Origin: Planosporangium mesophilum
GTDB taxonomy: Bacteria; Actinomycetota; Actinomycetes; Mycobacteriales; Micromonosporaceae
Direction: 5' to 3'
NCBI RefSeq assembly: GCF_016863255.1
Contig: NZ_BOON01000001.1
Location: 62,001 to 126,000, forward strand
Length of the DNA stretch: 64,000 nucleotides
This document shows positions 18,325-26,374 of this stretch, piece by piece. Position numbers and translations under genes: made by a program. How positions within the stretch are numbered: the first letter of the stretch is position 1; every line of letters starts with the position of its first letter. The notes under the pieces are model-generated. The model searched no databases. It saw nothing but the letters and a program-made list of their open reading frames with translations, and had not been told where the DNA came from.

Positions 18325-19680
18325 CTACCAGGCGCGGATCTCGCGCTCGTACCGGCCGTAGCCCCAGCCGTCGAAGTCGTCGGTGAACCGGCCCTGCGCC
18401 ACCACGCTTCCGGCGGCGTCGTAGGCGCGTACCGTCGCCCCCTCGGTCCGGGCCAGCTTCAGACGTCCGGCGCCCTGGTTCAGCACGGTCGAGCCGATCA
18501 CCGCGCCGCCGCTGACGATCTCCGCGCGTACCGCCGCCGGAGGGGCGACGATCTGGAGGTCGTCGGTCTGCCGGTCGAAGGACGGCAGGCGCATCGCGAT
18601 CACGCTGTGGTCCGGGTCGCCGATGACGCCCGATCCGGTGGGGTGGTCGCGGACGACGGGCTCCTCGCCGTGGCCGGCGCCGACCAGGAACGTCGTGTAC
18701 GGGCCGCCCCCGTCCGGGGTCTGCGCCATGACCGTGGCGATCGTCCCGATGCCGGTCTGGTCGCCGTTCGGGTCGTGTACGGGCAGGTCGTCGCTCCACA
18801 GCACGACGTACCGGACACCCGGAGAGGTCACGCGCAGCGACTTCGCCGCCTCCTGGGCCGCCACCGGGGCTGGCCTGCCCGCGCGCGGGGTCGGGTCGAA
18901 CGTGACCGGGGTGCGGTTGATGGACGGGGTCACGTCCGCCTCGTACAGGAGCGCGCCGTCCCGGTTGAATCGCACCCGAAGCCCGGCCGGGATGTTCGGG
19001 CCCCGTACGAGGTAGCCGGAGCCGGCCGGCTCCGGGGTCCAGGTGCGCCGGACCGAACCGTCGGCGAGGTAGTGCGGATCGCCGGACACCTCGACCTGGG
19101 AGCCCACCGGCCCCAGGACCAGGACGGACCGGCCGGCGCCGTCGTCGGTGAGCAACTCGTTCCACAGGATCGGCCCGCGGAGCTCATCGCTTTCCCACAG
19201 TTGCAGTCGGGACGCCGGCGCGCCGGCCGGACCGGACAGCTTCGACAGCACCGGGTGCGCGCCGGTCACCACGACCAGCGCGACGCGGAAACCGCCCGGC
19301 ACGTCGCCGGCGAACAGTACCCGTACCCGCGCGGGATTCCAGGGCACCTCGGGCTTCCTCCCGTCCGCCGTCGGTACCTCCCGGGCCGCCTTGTCCTTGA
19401 GCTCGGCGAGGAAGCTCTCGTCGGGTGCCAGGGATCCCCGGGTCGACGAGTTCAGCAGCTCCGCCACCAGCGCCGGCGGCGAGGCGACCCGGTCCGGTCC
19501 GGTCCGCTGCCCGGGCATCCCCGCTGCGAGCAGGCCGACCGCCACGGCCAGGGCGACCGCCGCCGGCGCCAGCCGCGCCACCCGTCGGCGGCGCCGGCCG
19601 CCGCGTACCGCCCGCTCGGTCACCTCGTAGAGCTTCGCCTCCTCGGCGATCTCGCCCAGCGCGTGCTTCAACGCGTTCAT
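18325..19680 (-). CDS. Single-pass membrane protein paired with a SigE-family sigma factor
   Basis: A 451-residue protein. A short cytoplasmic N-terminus ([37 protein letters not shown]) is followed by one transmembrane helix at about residues 38-55 and a large beta-rich exported part with no recognised catalytic motif. ATG 19680 overlaps the stop of the sigma gene (ATGA) and is preceded by GGAGGTGGGGTC, so both are translated together. Position and topology suggest a regulator or sensor for the sigma factor, perhaps an anti-sigma factor, but no canonical anti-sigma zinc motif is seen. Its function is therefore inferred from context. Confidence 0.65.
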   Translation of the reverse strand: MNALKHALGEIAEEAKLYEVTERAVRGGRRRRRVARLAPAAVALAVAVGLLAAGMPGQRTGPDRVASPPALVAELLNSSTRGSLAPDESFLAELKDKAAREVPTADGRKPEVPWNPARVRVLFAGDVPGGFRVALVVVTGAHPVLSKLSGPAGAPASRLQLWESDELRGPILWNELLTDDGAGRSVLVLGPVGSQVEVSGDPHYLADGSVRRTWTPEPAGSGYLVRGPNIPAGLRVRFNRDGALLYEADVTPSINRTPVTFDPTPRAGRPAPVAAQEAAKSLRVTSPGVRYVVLWSDDLPVHDPNGDQTGIGTIATVMAQTPDGGGPYTTFLVGAGHGEEPVVRDHPTGSGVIGDPDHSVIAMRLPSFDRQTDDLQIVAPPAAVRAEIVSGGAVIGSTVLNQGAGRLKLARTEGATVRAYDAAGSVVAQGRFTDDFDGWGYGRYEREIRAW

Positions 19681-20198
19681 GACCCCACCTCCGTCCGCTC
19701 CCACCTCAGGTCCGCGAGTTCGGGTGCGAGCACCCGGAGCCGTTTCAGGGCGTGGTTCGTCTGGCTCTTCACCGTGCCGACGGAGCAGCCCAGGACATCG
19801 GCGGCGGCCGCCTCCGAGAGATCCTCGAAGTACCGCAGCACGATCACCGCACGCTGCCGCCGGGTCAGTTTGGCCAGCGCCTGCTCCAGCACCATCCGCA
19901 GCAGTACGCTGCCGCTCTCGTCATGAGCACTGCGCCTGTCGGGCACCCGCTCCATGGGCCACTCGACGAGGCGCCGACGCCGCCAGACGGAGATGTGCTC
20001 GTGGTAGATGATCTTTTTGACGTACGCCTCCGGATCGCCGGCCGCCGCCACCCGCCGCCAGCGCGCCGCCACCTTGACCAACGCCGACTGCAACAGGTCC
20101 TCGGCCTGCGTGTGATCACCGGTCAGCAGGTAGGCCACCCGCGAGAGTCTCGCCAGCCGCGCCCGCACGAACTCGCGAAATCCCTCGTACTCGTCCAC
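19677..20198 (-). CDS. SigE-family ECF RNA polymerase sigma factor
   Basis: A 173-residue extracytoplasmic-function sigma factor. Region 2 is VDEYEGFREFVRARLARLSRVAYLLTGDHTQAEDLLQSALVKVAARW and PEAYVKKIIYHEHISVWRRRR. Region 4 is LAKLTRRQRAVIVLRYFEDLSEAAAADVLGCSVGTVKSQTNHALKRLR. The YLLTGD...AEDLLQ pattern is that of the SigE70-type group common in Streptomyces and Micromonospora. GTG 20198 has GGAGG just upstream; the longer in-frame ATG (20231) does not. It is co-translated with the membrane protein behind it. Confidence 0.9.
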   Translation of the reverse strand: MDEYEGFREFVRARLARLSRVAYLLTGDHTQAEDLLQSALVKVAARWRRVAAAGDPEAYVKKIIYHEHISVWRRRRLVEWPMERVPDRRSAHDESGSVLLRMVLEQALAKLTRRQRAVIVLRYFEDLSEAAAADVLGCSVGTVKSQTNHALKRLRVLAPELADLRWERTEVGS

Positions 20199-20312
20199 GT
20201 GCGCTCCTCCATGACGAAACCGCTCTGCCATCTACACGCGGGCCGCCGCCCAGGAGGTTGGAACTCGACGGAAGGCCACCATCGATGTGGCCGACAGTGG
20301 AAGACTGCCCGC

Positions 20313-21404
20313 ATGGAACTGCCGGTGCTGCCCCCGATCGAACCGATGCTGGCGACCTCCGTGCCGGAGATCCCGACCGGCGAGGCGATGACGTACGAGC
20401 CGAAGTGGGACGGGTTCCGCTGCATCGTGTTCCGTGACGGCGACGAGATCGAGCTCGCCAGCCGTGGCGGCAAGACCATGACCCGGTACTTCCCGGAGGT
20501 CGTCGAGCAGGTACGGGCCCAGTTCCCGCCGCGCTGCGTCGTCGACGGCGAGATCGTGGTGATCCGCCACGACCCCGGCTCGATCCCCAAGCTGGACTTC
20601 GAAATGCTCGGGCAGCGCATCCACCCCGCCGCGTCGCGCGTCAACCTGCTGGCGGCGGACACACCGGCGTCGTTCATCGCGTTCGACCTGCTGGCGGTGG
20701 ACGACGAGGCACTCATGGAGTCCGGGTACGCCGAGCGCCGCGCCCGGCTGGAAGAACTCCTTGCGGAGGTCAAGCCGCCGGTACACGTGACGGCCGTGAC
20801 CAAGGACCTGGCCGTCGCCCGCGAGTGGTTCGACGTCCTGGAGGGGGCCGGGCTCGACGGCCTCGTCGCCAAGCCCGCCGACATCCCGTACGTGCCGGGC
20901 AAGCGGCTGATGTACAAGATCAAACACGCCCGTACCGCGGACGTGGTGGTCGCCGGGTTCCGCTGGCACAAGGACGGCCCGATCATCGGGTCGATCCTGC
21001 TGGGCCTGTACGACGACAACGGCGTCCTGCACCACGTCGGCGTGAGCGCCTCGTTCAGCAAGGCCCGCCGCGCGGAGCTGGTCGAGGAGCTGGAGCCCTA
21101 CCGGATCCCTGCCGGAGAGCACCCGTGGGCCGCCTGGACCTCCGCCGAGGCGCACGCCAACGGCGGCCAGCGGATGCCGGGCGCGCCGAGCCGCTGGTCG
21201 GGCAAGAAGGACCTCGGGTGGGAGCCGCTGCGACCCGACCTGGTCATGGAGGTGGGCTACGACGCGATGGAGGGTGACCGGTTCCGCCACACCGCCCAGT
21301 TCAAGCGCTGGCGGCCCGACCGGGATCCGCGTTCCTGCACGTACGAACAGCTCGAACGCCCGGTCCGGGTGGACGTGACCGAGGTTCTCGCCGGAAAGGT
21401 GTGA
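20313..21404 (+). CDS. ATP-dependent DNA ligase (LigC type)
   Basis: A 363-residue ATP-dependent DNA ligase. Motif I is EPKWDGFR with nucleotidyl lysine Lys31. Later blocks are ELASRGGKTMTRYFPE, VDGEIVV, FIAFDLLAVD, GLVAKPADIPYVPGKRLMYKIKHARTADVVVAGFRWH (motifs IV-V) and the OB-fold tail FRHTAQFKRWRPD. The length fits stand-alone LigC rather than the polymerase-fused LigD. LigC enzymes act in backup excision repair and end joining. AAGACT lies 6 nt before ATG 20313, suggesting leaderless transcription. A separate LigD-type polymerase gene lies 3.9 kb downstream; no Ku gene is in the window. Confidence 0.92.
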   Translation: MELPVLPPIEPMLATSVPEIPTGEAMTYEPKWDGFRCIVFRDGDEIELASRGGKTMTRYFPEVVEQVRAQFPPRCVVDGEIVVIRHDPGSIPKLDFEMLGQRIHPAASRVNLLAADTPASFIAFDLLAVDDEALMESGYAERRARLEELLAEVKPPVHVTAVTKDLAVAREWFDVLEGAGLDGLVAKPADIPYVPGKRLMYKIKHARTADVVVAGFRWHKDGPIIGSILLGLYDDNGVLHHVGVSASFSKARRAELVEELEPYRIPAGEHPWAAWTSAEAHANGGQRMPGAPSRWSGKKDLGWEPLRPDLVMEVGYDAMEGDRFRHTAQFKRWRPDRDPRSCTYEQLERPVRVDVTEVLAGKV

Positions 21405-21468
21405 TCCGGGTGTGACCCGGGCCGACGTAGGCTCGAGGACCGTCACGTGTCCCGGAAGGGGGTCAGCG

Positions 21469-22992
21469 GTGATCAGACGCGTCGCACTCGCCGTACTCGT
21501 CGTCCTGGTGCTCGCCGTGGCCGGCTGCGTCGGTCCGGCCCCCCGCTGGAGTGCGCCGAAGCCGGGCGGCCCGGCCGCTCCCGCCGCGGCGACCGTCAAC
21601 TGGCGGCCCTGCCCGGACACCGCCCGGACGGCCCTGGGCCGAACCCCGGACAACGTCACGTACGAGTGCGGCAAGCTCAACGTGCCGCAGGACTGGGCGA
21701 ACCCCAACGGCGGCAAGCAGTTCGGCATCGCGCTGATGCGGGCCCGCGCCACCCACCAGACGAACCGGATCGGTTCCCTGGTGGTCAACCCCGGCGGCCC
21801 CGGCGGCTCCGGGGTGGATCTCGCCGCGTACCTGTCCGTGGGCCTGCCCGCCGACGTCACCCAGCGCTTCGACATCGTGGGCTTCGACCCCCGCGGCGTC
21901 GGAGCATCCGACCGGGTGAAGTGCTTCTCCGACGCCGACCTCGACGCGTCCTTCGGCGCGGACCCCGATCCGGTCGCGCAGGCCGACTTCGACAAGGCCG
22001 TCGCGCTGTCCCGCAAGATGGCACAGAGCTGCGGTACCAGGTACGGCGACACCCTGCCCCTGTTCTCCACCGAGCAGGCGGCGCGCGACATGGACGCGAT
22101 CCGCGCGGCGCTGGGCGAGCCGAAGCTGACCTACCTCGGGTACTCGTACGGCACGCTGCTCGGCGCGGTGTACGCGCAGCTCTTCCCGACCCACGTCCGG
22201 GCGCTGGTGCTCGACGGCGCCATCGACCCGACGCTGGACTCGGTGGCGTCGGCCGAGGGGCAGGCGAAGGGCTTCGAACGCGCCTTCGACAACTTCTCCG
22301 CCTGGTGCCGGAGCAACGCGTCCAAGTGCCCGATCGCCCCGGATGCCCGCGCCACCGTGACGTCGGCGATGGACTCGGCGCGGCGTACCCCGGTGACCGG
22401 GTCGGGCGGCCGGGCGGCGACGGCCGGGTGGATCCAGACGGCGGTGGTGGCGTCGCTGTACAGCCAGGAGCAGTGGCCTCAGCTCGCCACCGCCCTGGAC
22501 AACCTGCGCAAGGGCAACGCGACCGGGATCTTCCGGCTGGCCGACTCGTACGCCGAACGCGACGCCCGCGGGCGGTACTCGAACCTGTTCGACGCGAACG
22601 CGGCCGTCAACTGCGCCGACGACGCGAACACCCCGGCGGTGGACAAGCTCCGGACGCTGCAGAGCGAGTGGCGGCAGAAGTACCCGCTGTTCGGCCCCTC
22701 CAGCGCGTTGAACCTGCTCTGCGCCCAGTGGCCGGGCAAGCGCGACCCGTACCCGGCCGGCGCCGCCAAGGGCGCGCCACCGATCCTGGTCGTCGGCACC
22801 ACCGGCGACCCGGCCACGCCGTACGAGCAGACGCCCAAGCTGGCGGAGACGCTCGGCAGCGGGGTGGTGCTGACGTGGCAGGGCGAGGGGCACACCGCAT
22901 ACCCGCAGACCCGCTGCATCAGCAGCGCGGTGAACCGGTACCTGACCGATCTGACCGTACCGGCGAAGGGCACCTCCTGCCCGGCGTCATGA
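21469..22992 (+). CDS. Secreted lipoprotein alpha/beta hydrolase (tripeptidyl-aminopeptidase-like)
   Basis: A 507-residue exported hydrolase. The N-terminus VIRRVALAVLVVLVLAVAGC is a lipoprotein signal with the lipidated cysteine at position 20. The alpha/beta fold has the oxyanion block VVNPGGPGGSG, the strand FDIVGFDPRGVGAS, the nucleophile elbow LGYSYGTLLG, the acid region VVGTTGDPATPYE and the histidine in WQGEGHTAYPQTRC. This matches the SlpD/SlpE-like and tripeptidyl aminopeptidase group that clips short peptides outside the membrane. GTG 21469 lies after AAGGGGG. A 40-bp perfect palindrome follows the gene. Confidence 0.9.
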   Translation: MIRRVALAVLVVLVLAVAGCVGPAPRWSAPKPGGPAAPAAATVNWRPCPDTARTALGRTPDNVTYECGKLNVPQDWANPNGGKQFGIALMRARATHQTNRIGSLVVNPGGPGGSGVDLAAYLSVGLPADVTQRFDIVGFDPRGVGASDRVKCFSDADLDASFGADPDPVAQADFDKAVALSRKMAQSCGTRYGDTLPLFSTEQAARDMDAIRAALGEPKLTYLGYSYGTLLGAVYAQLFPTHVRALVLDGAIDPTLDSVASAEGQAKGFERAFDNFSAWCRSNASKCPIAPDARATVTSAMDSARRTPVTGSGGRAATAGWIQTAVVASLYSQEQWPQLATALDNLRKGNATGIFRLADSYAERDARGRYSNLFDANAAVNCADDANTPAVDKLRTLQSEWRQKYPLFGPSSALNLLCAQWPGKRDPYPAGAAKGAPPILVVGTTGDPATPYEQTPKLAETLGSGVVLTWQGEGHTAYPQTRCISSAVNRYLTDLTVPAKGTSCPAS

Positions 22993-23007
22993 TCGTCACA
23001 ACGTGCC

Positions 23008-23047
23008 GGGAGCCGTGGTCTCAGACCGGTCTGAGACCACGGCTCCC
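23008..23047. terminator. Perfect 40-bp palindrome between convergent genes
   Basis: Every base from 23008 to 23047 pairs with its mirror, the centre being ACCGGT. In RNA it gives a stem of about 18 bp with a tetraloop, followed by C-rich sequence and no T-run. It sits 15 nt after the hydrolase stop and 19 nt from the stop of the convergent small gene, so it can serve both as terminator. Confidence 0.7.
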
Positions 23048-23066
23048 CCATCGGAGATGGTGGCGG

Positions 23067-23234
23067 CTACTTCGAGCGCCAGGAGAACGGGCCGGGGAGG
23101 TCGACGTTCTGCCGGCGGGTGCGCGAGTTCCACGACCAGCGGCCGATCTTGGCGGTCCACGACGAGAGGCCCTTGCGGCCGAGGTTGAGGCGGATCGGGC
23201 CGAACTTAACGATCTTGCGGAAGTGGAGTGGCAT
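23067..23234 (-). CDS. Small DUF4236-like protein
   Basis: A 55-residue basic protein beginning MPLHFRKIVKFGPIRLNL, which matches the DUF4236 consensus (FRKs.kiGP.RlNls..G). The tail is SWTAKIGRWSWNSRTRRQ. Its function is unknown. ATG 23234 is preceded by GAAAGGA at a good distance; the in-frame ATG 19 codons upstream is not. It points away from the enoyl-CoA hydratase-like gene across a 336-nt spacer. Confidence 0.7.
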   Translation of the reverse strand: MPLHFRKIVKFGPIRLNLGRKGLSSWTAKIGRWSWNSRTRRQNVDLPGPFSWRSK

Positions 23235-23570
23235 CAGAGGTCCTTTCCGATATCGACACTCCTGAAGATACCCAGGGCCGCAACATTCCATTCAGGACAT
23301 TGCAGCCAGGTCCTGTGACAGCGGGCCGACTCCGTCGGCGAAGCGATCGTCCGCCGGCGCTTGCGGTCCTGTGGCTTACGCCTTGCGCCATAAGTTACCG
23401 GCCGGTAACCTCTGACGGGCGACCTGTTCGACCAGGTCAGGAGAGGTACACCGGCACGTTTCACGGCTGGCCACCACTGTCCGGCCAGCCGGTGCAGCCG
23501 ATCGAGAAAGCGGTGGCGCACCGGTGACCGGCCACGCCACCAGATCCGATCCGCCAAGAAGGAGCCTGCT
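23235..23570. other. Divergent intergenic region with a palindromic operator-like site
   Basis: No gene is supported here. The region holds GTTACCGGCCGGTAAC at 23394-23409, and an 8-bp inverted repeat GGCTGGCC/GGCCAGCC just before the hydratase gene. Promoter boxes were not assigned with confidence. Confidence 0.45.
23394..23409. promoter_or_regulatory. 16-bp perfect palindrome, probable operator
   Basis: GTTACCGGCCGGTAAC is fully symmetrical and lies midway between two divergent genes. TetR-family repressors often bind such sites. A near copy with the same half-site, GTTACCGG/CCGGTAAC around one extra base, occurs at 25353-25369, so one regulator may see both. No tetR gene is in the window. 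Confidence 0.5.
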
Positions 23571-24242
23571 GTGCCCACGCTCGACCGCCAGAACGACGTG
23601 TTCCTCCTCGACCTCGGTGACGGCGAGAACCGCTTCCACCCGGACTGGCTCGCCTCCGTGAACGCGGCGCTGGACGAGGTGGAGCAGGCGTCCGGGCCGC
23701 GCGCCCTGGTGACCTGCGCGACCGGGAAGTTCTTCTCCAACGGCCTGGACCTGGAGTGGCTGGGCACCCACGGCGAGCAGCGCCACGAGTACGTGACCAC
23801 GGTCCACGAACTGTTCGCGCGGGTGCTGACGCTGCCGCTGATCACCGTTGCCGCGCTGCAGGGACACACCTTTGCCGCCGGGGCGATGTTGTCGCTGGCC
23901 CACGACTTCCGTGTGATGCGCGCCGACCGCGGTTTCTGGTGCCTGCCCGAGGCCGACATCCACATCCCGTTCACCCGGGGCATGTCCGCGTTGATCCAGG
24001 CCCGGCTGACCCCGCAGACCGCGCACGAGGCCATGACCACCGCCCACCGCTACGGGGGTCAGGACGCCCTCGCCGCGGCGATCGTCGACCGCGCGGTGGA
24101 CGAGGACGCGGTACGACGGACCGCCGTGGAGATCGCCGAGTCCCAGGCTGCCAAGGCCGGCGATACGCTCGCCACGATCAAGACCCGCCTGTACGCGTCC
24201 GTCCTGGACACGTTGCGGGACACGGACAACCCGCTCGGCTGA
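23571..24242 (+). CDS. Enoyl-CoA hydratase/isomerase-family protein
   Basis: A 223-residue crotonase-fold protein, shorter than the usual 255-260. Oxyanion-hole blocks are FFSNGLDLEWLG and LQGHTFAAGAMLSLAHDFRVMRADRGFWCLPEADIHIPF. The second resembles delta3,delta2-enoyl-CoA isomerases (PECI/ECI2-like) more than true hydratases; the two catalytic glutamates of hydratases are not evident apart from PEADI. It probably acts on acyl-CoA double bonds. The GTG at 23571 is preceded by AAGAAGGAG. It converges with the polymerase-domain gene. Confidence 0.8.
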   Translation: MPTLDRQNDVFLLDLGDGENRFHPDWLASVNAALDEVEQASGPRALVTCATGKFFSNGLDLEWLGTHGEQRHEYVTTVHELFARVLTLPLITVAALQGHTFAAGAMLSLAHDFRVMRADRGFWCLPEADIHIPFTRGMSALIQARLTPQTAHEAMTTAHRYGGQDALAAAIVDRAVDEDAVRRTAVEIAESQAAKAGDTLATIKTRLYASVLDTLRDTDNPLG

Positions 24243-24288
24243 GGTCCACGAAGATCAGAGCCGGGGTCGTTGCTGCGGGTTCGTCGAT

Positions 24289-25305
24289 CTAAACAGCGTC
24301 ATTCCTGGTCAGATCCCGGTCCCGACTCGGCTGCACCCGCTTCGGCTCCCCCGGCATCTTCGGATAGTCCGGCGGGTATGGCATGTCCGTGCCGCCGTCG
24401 CGCTCGTACCACTCCAGCAGCGGCGTGATGTCGTGCGCCACGTCGTCGAGCCCCGCGTACGGGTCGTTGCCGGCGGCCAGCCGAGCCGGCACGGTGCGCA
24501 GGTCGAAGTCGTCGGGCTCCACGTCGGGCAGTTCGTCCCAGGTGACCGGGGTGGAGACGGTGGCGCGGGCGTTGGCCCGCAGCGAGTACGCGCACGCGAT
24601 CGTACGGTCGCGGGCCATCTGGTTGAAGTCGACGAACACCTTCTCCCCCCGCTCCTCCTTCCACCACGCCGTCGTCACCAGGTCGGGGCGGCGCCGCTCC
24701 ACCTCGCGCGCCAGCGCGATCGCGGCGTGCCGCACCTCGATGAAACTCCACTGAGGACGGATCCGGACGTAGACGTGCACGCCCCGGCCGCCGGAGGTCT
24801 TCGGGTACCCGGTCCAGCCCCGCTCGGCGAGGACCTCGCGGAGCGTGCCGGCCGCCGCGACGGCGTCAGTGAAGTCGGTGCCCGGCTGCGGGTCGAGGTC
24901 GATCCGCAGCTCGTCGGGGCGGTCGACGTCGGCGCGGCGCACCGGCCACGGATGGAACACGACGGTGTTCATCTGCGCGGCCCACACCACGTGGGCGAGG
25001 TCGGTCGGGCACAGCTCGTCGGCGCTGCGCCCGCTCGGAAATGTGATCTTGGTGGTCTCCACCCACGGGGGTACGCCCCGGGTCGGTACCCGCTTCTGGA
25101 AGAACATCTCGCCGCCGATGCCGTCGGGGAAGCGCTGCAGCGTGGTCGGCCGGTCCCGCAGCGACCGCACGATCGCATCACCCGCGGCGAGGTAGTACTC
25201 GACGACGTCCCGCTTGGTGAACCCCCGCTCCGGGAAGCACACCCGGTCCGGACTGCTGACCCGGACCGTCCGGCCCGCCACCTCGAGTTGCAGCACTTCT
25301 GCCAT
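24289..25305 (-). CDS. Stand-alone LigD-type DNA polymerase/primase domain protein
   Basis: A 338-residue archaeo-eukaryotic-primase-fold polymerase, homologous to the polymerase domain of LigD. Signature segments are LQRFPDGIGGEMFFQKRVP, ELRIDLDPQPGTDFTDAV (metal aspartates in DLDP), YPKTSGGRGVHVYVRI (nucleotide-binding SGGRGxH) and VFVDFNQMARDRTIACAYSLRANARATVSTPVTWDEL. Such proteins add ribonucleotides and fill gaps during non-homologous end joining or excision repair. No ligase or phosphoesterase domain is fused. ATG 25305 is chosen because TAGGGT lies 7 nt upstream, suggesting a leaderless mRNA. Confidence 0.92.
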   Translation of the reverse strand: MAEVLQLEVAGRTVRVSSPDRVCFPERGFTKRDVVEYYLAAGDAIVRSLRDRPTTLQRFPDGIGGEMFFQKRVPTRGVPPWVETTKITFPSGRSADELCPTDLAHVVWAAQMNTVVFHPWPVRRADVDRPDELRIDLDPQPGTDFTDAVAAAGTLREVLAERGWTGYPKTSGGRGVHVYVRIRPQWSFIEVRHAAIALAREVERRRPDLVTTAWWKEERGEKVFVDFNQMARDRTIACAYSLRANARATVSTPVTWDELPDVEPDDFDLRTVPARLAAGNDPYAGLDDVAHDITPLLEWYERDGGTDMPYPPDYPKMPGEPKRVQPSRDRDLTRNDAV

Positions 25306-25312
25306 GAGCCGC

Positions 25313-25318
25313 ACCCTA
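25313..25318 (-). promoter_or_regulatory. Leaderless-type -10 box (TAGGGT)
   Basis: On the minus strand TAGGGT is followed by 7 nt and the ATG at 25305. No ribosome site is present. Confidence 0.45.
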
Positions 25319-25343
25319 CGCGTTCCCGCCGGGCCCAGACGCC

Positions 25344-25378
25344 GACGCGGCAGTTACCGGTCCGGTAACTGCCGCGTC
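25344..25378. promoter_or_regulatory. 35-bp palindrome: operator or terminator
   Basis: Perfect 17-bp arms flank a single central T at 25361. The inner part, CAGTTACCGG/CCGGTAACTG, repeats the half-site of the palindrome at 23394-23409. It lies 30 nt after the stop of the chaplin-like gene and about 25 nt before the -10 box of the polymerase gene. It could therefore terminate the first or control the second. The shared half-site favours protein binding; arm length favours a hairpin. Confidence 0.5.
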
Positions 25379-25407
25379 GCATCCCGGCCAAGGGACGTCT
25401 GATGGAG

Positions 25408-26139
25408 TCAGCGACGACCCAACGGTACCGGCGAAGGCCGCCGACGCCGCGCAGGACGCGCCATGATCATCGCACCCGCGCCGCCGGCCACCAGCAGCAC
25501 GCCGACCGCGGCCAGGGACTCGCTCGCCGAACCGGTCACAGGCAGGGCACCGACCGGAGTACCGGTGATCGGGGTCCCGGTGCCGCCACCCGAGCCGCCC
25601 GGGGTGTCGGGAGGAGTCTCGCTACCGCTGCCGCCGCCCGGGGTGTCGGGGGGAGTCGGGGTCTCCGGAGGAGTCTCGCCACCGCTGCCGCCGCCCGGGC
25701 CGCCGTAGTCACCGCCCGGCGGGGTGTCGCCGCCGTTACCGCCGCCCGCACCACCACCGGGGGTGTCGACGACGCACGTGTCGCCACCCGTACCGCCGCC
25801 CGTGCCGCCGCCGTAGCCACCGCCGGCCGGGGCACCGTAGCCGCTGCCCGCCGCCCCGGCGCCGCCGCCGGACCCGGCGACCGACTGGCCGAGGATCGCG
25901 ACGCTGTTGTCGCAGATGTTCACCGGGGCCTGCACGGTGGTGTCGACCTGGTTGCCGCCGAGAAGGCCATCGCCTCCGAACAGGCCGGATCCCTGCCCGA
26001 CCGTGGAGAGCGTCGTGTCCAGTGAGCGCAGCGCGCCGTCGGGCAGCGGGTCGCCCGGAGCGGCGTGTGCCGCGGCTGCGGGTAGCAGCCCGGCACAGCC
26101 GATCGCGCCGGCCGCCATCGCTTTGACCAGTACCTTCAT
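25408..26139 (-). CDS. Chaplin-like LPXTG surface protein
   Basis: A 243-residue exported protein. Residues 1-26 form a signal peptide ending AHA. Residues 67-85 (DTTVQAPVNICDNSVAILG) resemble the hydrophobic start of a chaplin domain, with Cys76. The second chaplin cysteine appears only at Cys122 (DTCVVD), after a glycine-rich insertion, whereas typical chaplins have about 20 residues between cysteines. A Gly/Pro/Thr-rich wall-spanning stalk follows. Then come the sortase signal LPVTG (199-203), a hydrophobic helix and RRRR. It is predicted to be anchored covalently to peptidoglycan. ATG 26139 follows GGGAG. Confidence 0.75.
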   Translation of the reverse strand: MKVLVKAMAAGAIGCAGLLPAAAAHAAPGDPLPDGALRSLDTTLSTVGQGSGLFGGDGLLGGNQVDTTVQAPVNICDNSVAILGQSVAGSGGGAGAAGSGYGAPAGGGYGGGTGGGTGGDTCVVDTPGGGAGGGNGGDTPPGGDYGGPGGGSGGETPPETPTPPDTPGGGSGSETPPDTPGGSGGGTGTPITGTPVGALPVTGSASESLAAVGVLLVAGGAGAMIMARPARRRRPSPVPLGRR

Positions 26140-26202
26140 GTCTCAACTCCCAGGCCGCGCCGTCCAGCGGCGCCCGATACCGGATGTCTGAAAAGCTTCC
26201 GC

Positions 26203-26208
26203 ACTATA
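26203..26208 (-). promoter_or_regulatory. -10 box (TATAGT) of the chaplin-like gene
   Basis: TATAGT on the minus strand lies in a locally AT-rich stretch and would give a leader of about 55-60 nt. No convincing -35 was seen. Confidence 0.45.
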
Positions 26209-26374
26209 TGCACGTTTCGCGGAAAAATAGCCGAAAGGCCGGCGTGTTCAGTCCGACACGCGACCCGACTCACCCACTCCGGTGACTTCGGGAATCCTCC
26301 GAGCGCCCGCGTCAGTTAGACCACACCGCCCCGCACCGGCGCCGTTTCGCCGCCTTCTGGTGTTGGATCGAGTC

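Noticed and set aside
25520-25830. A repeat array or CRISPR-like region from the GC-rich repeats
   Set aside because: The repeats are irregular and encode the Gly/Pro/Thr-rich stalk of the surface protein. There are no uniform spacers.
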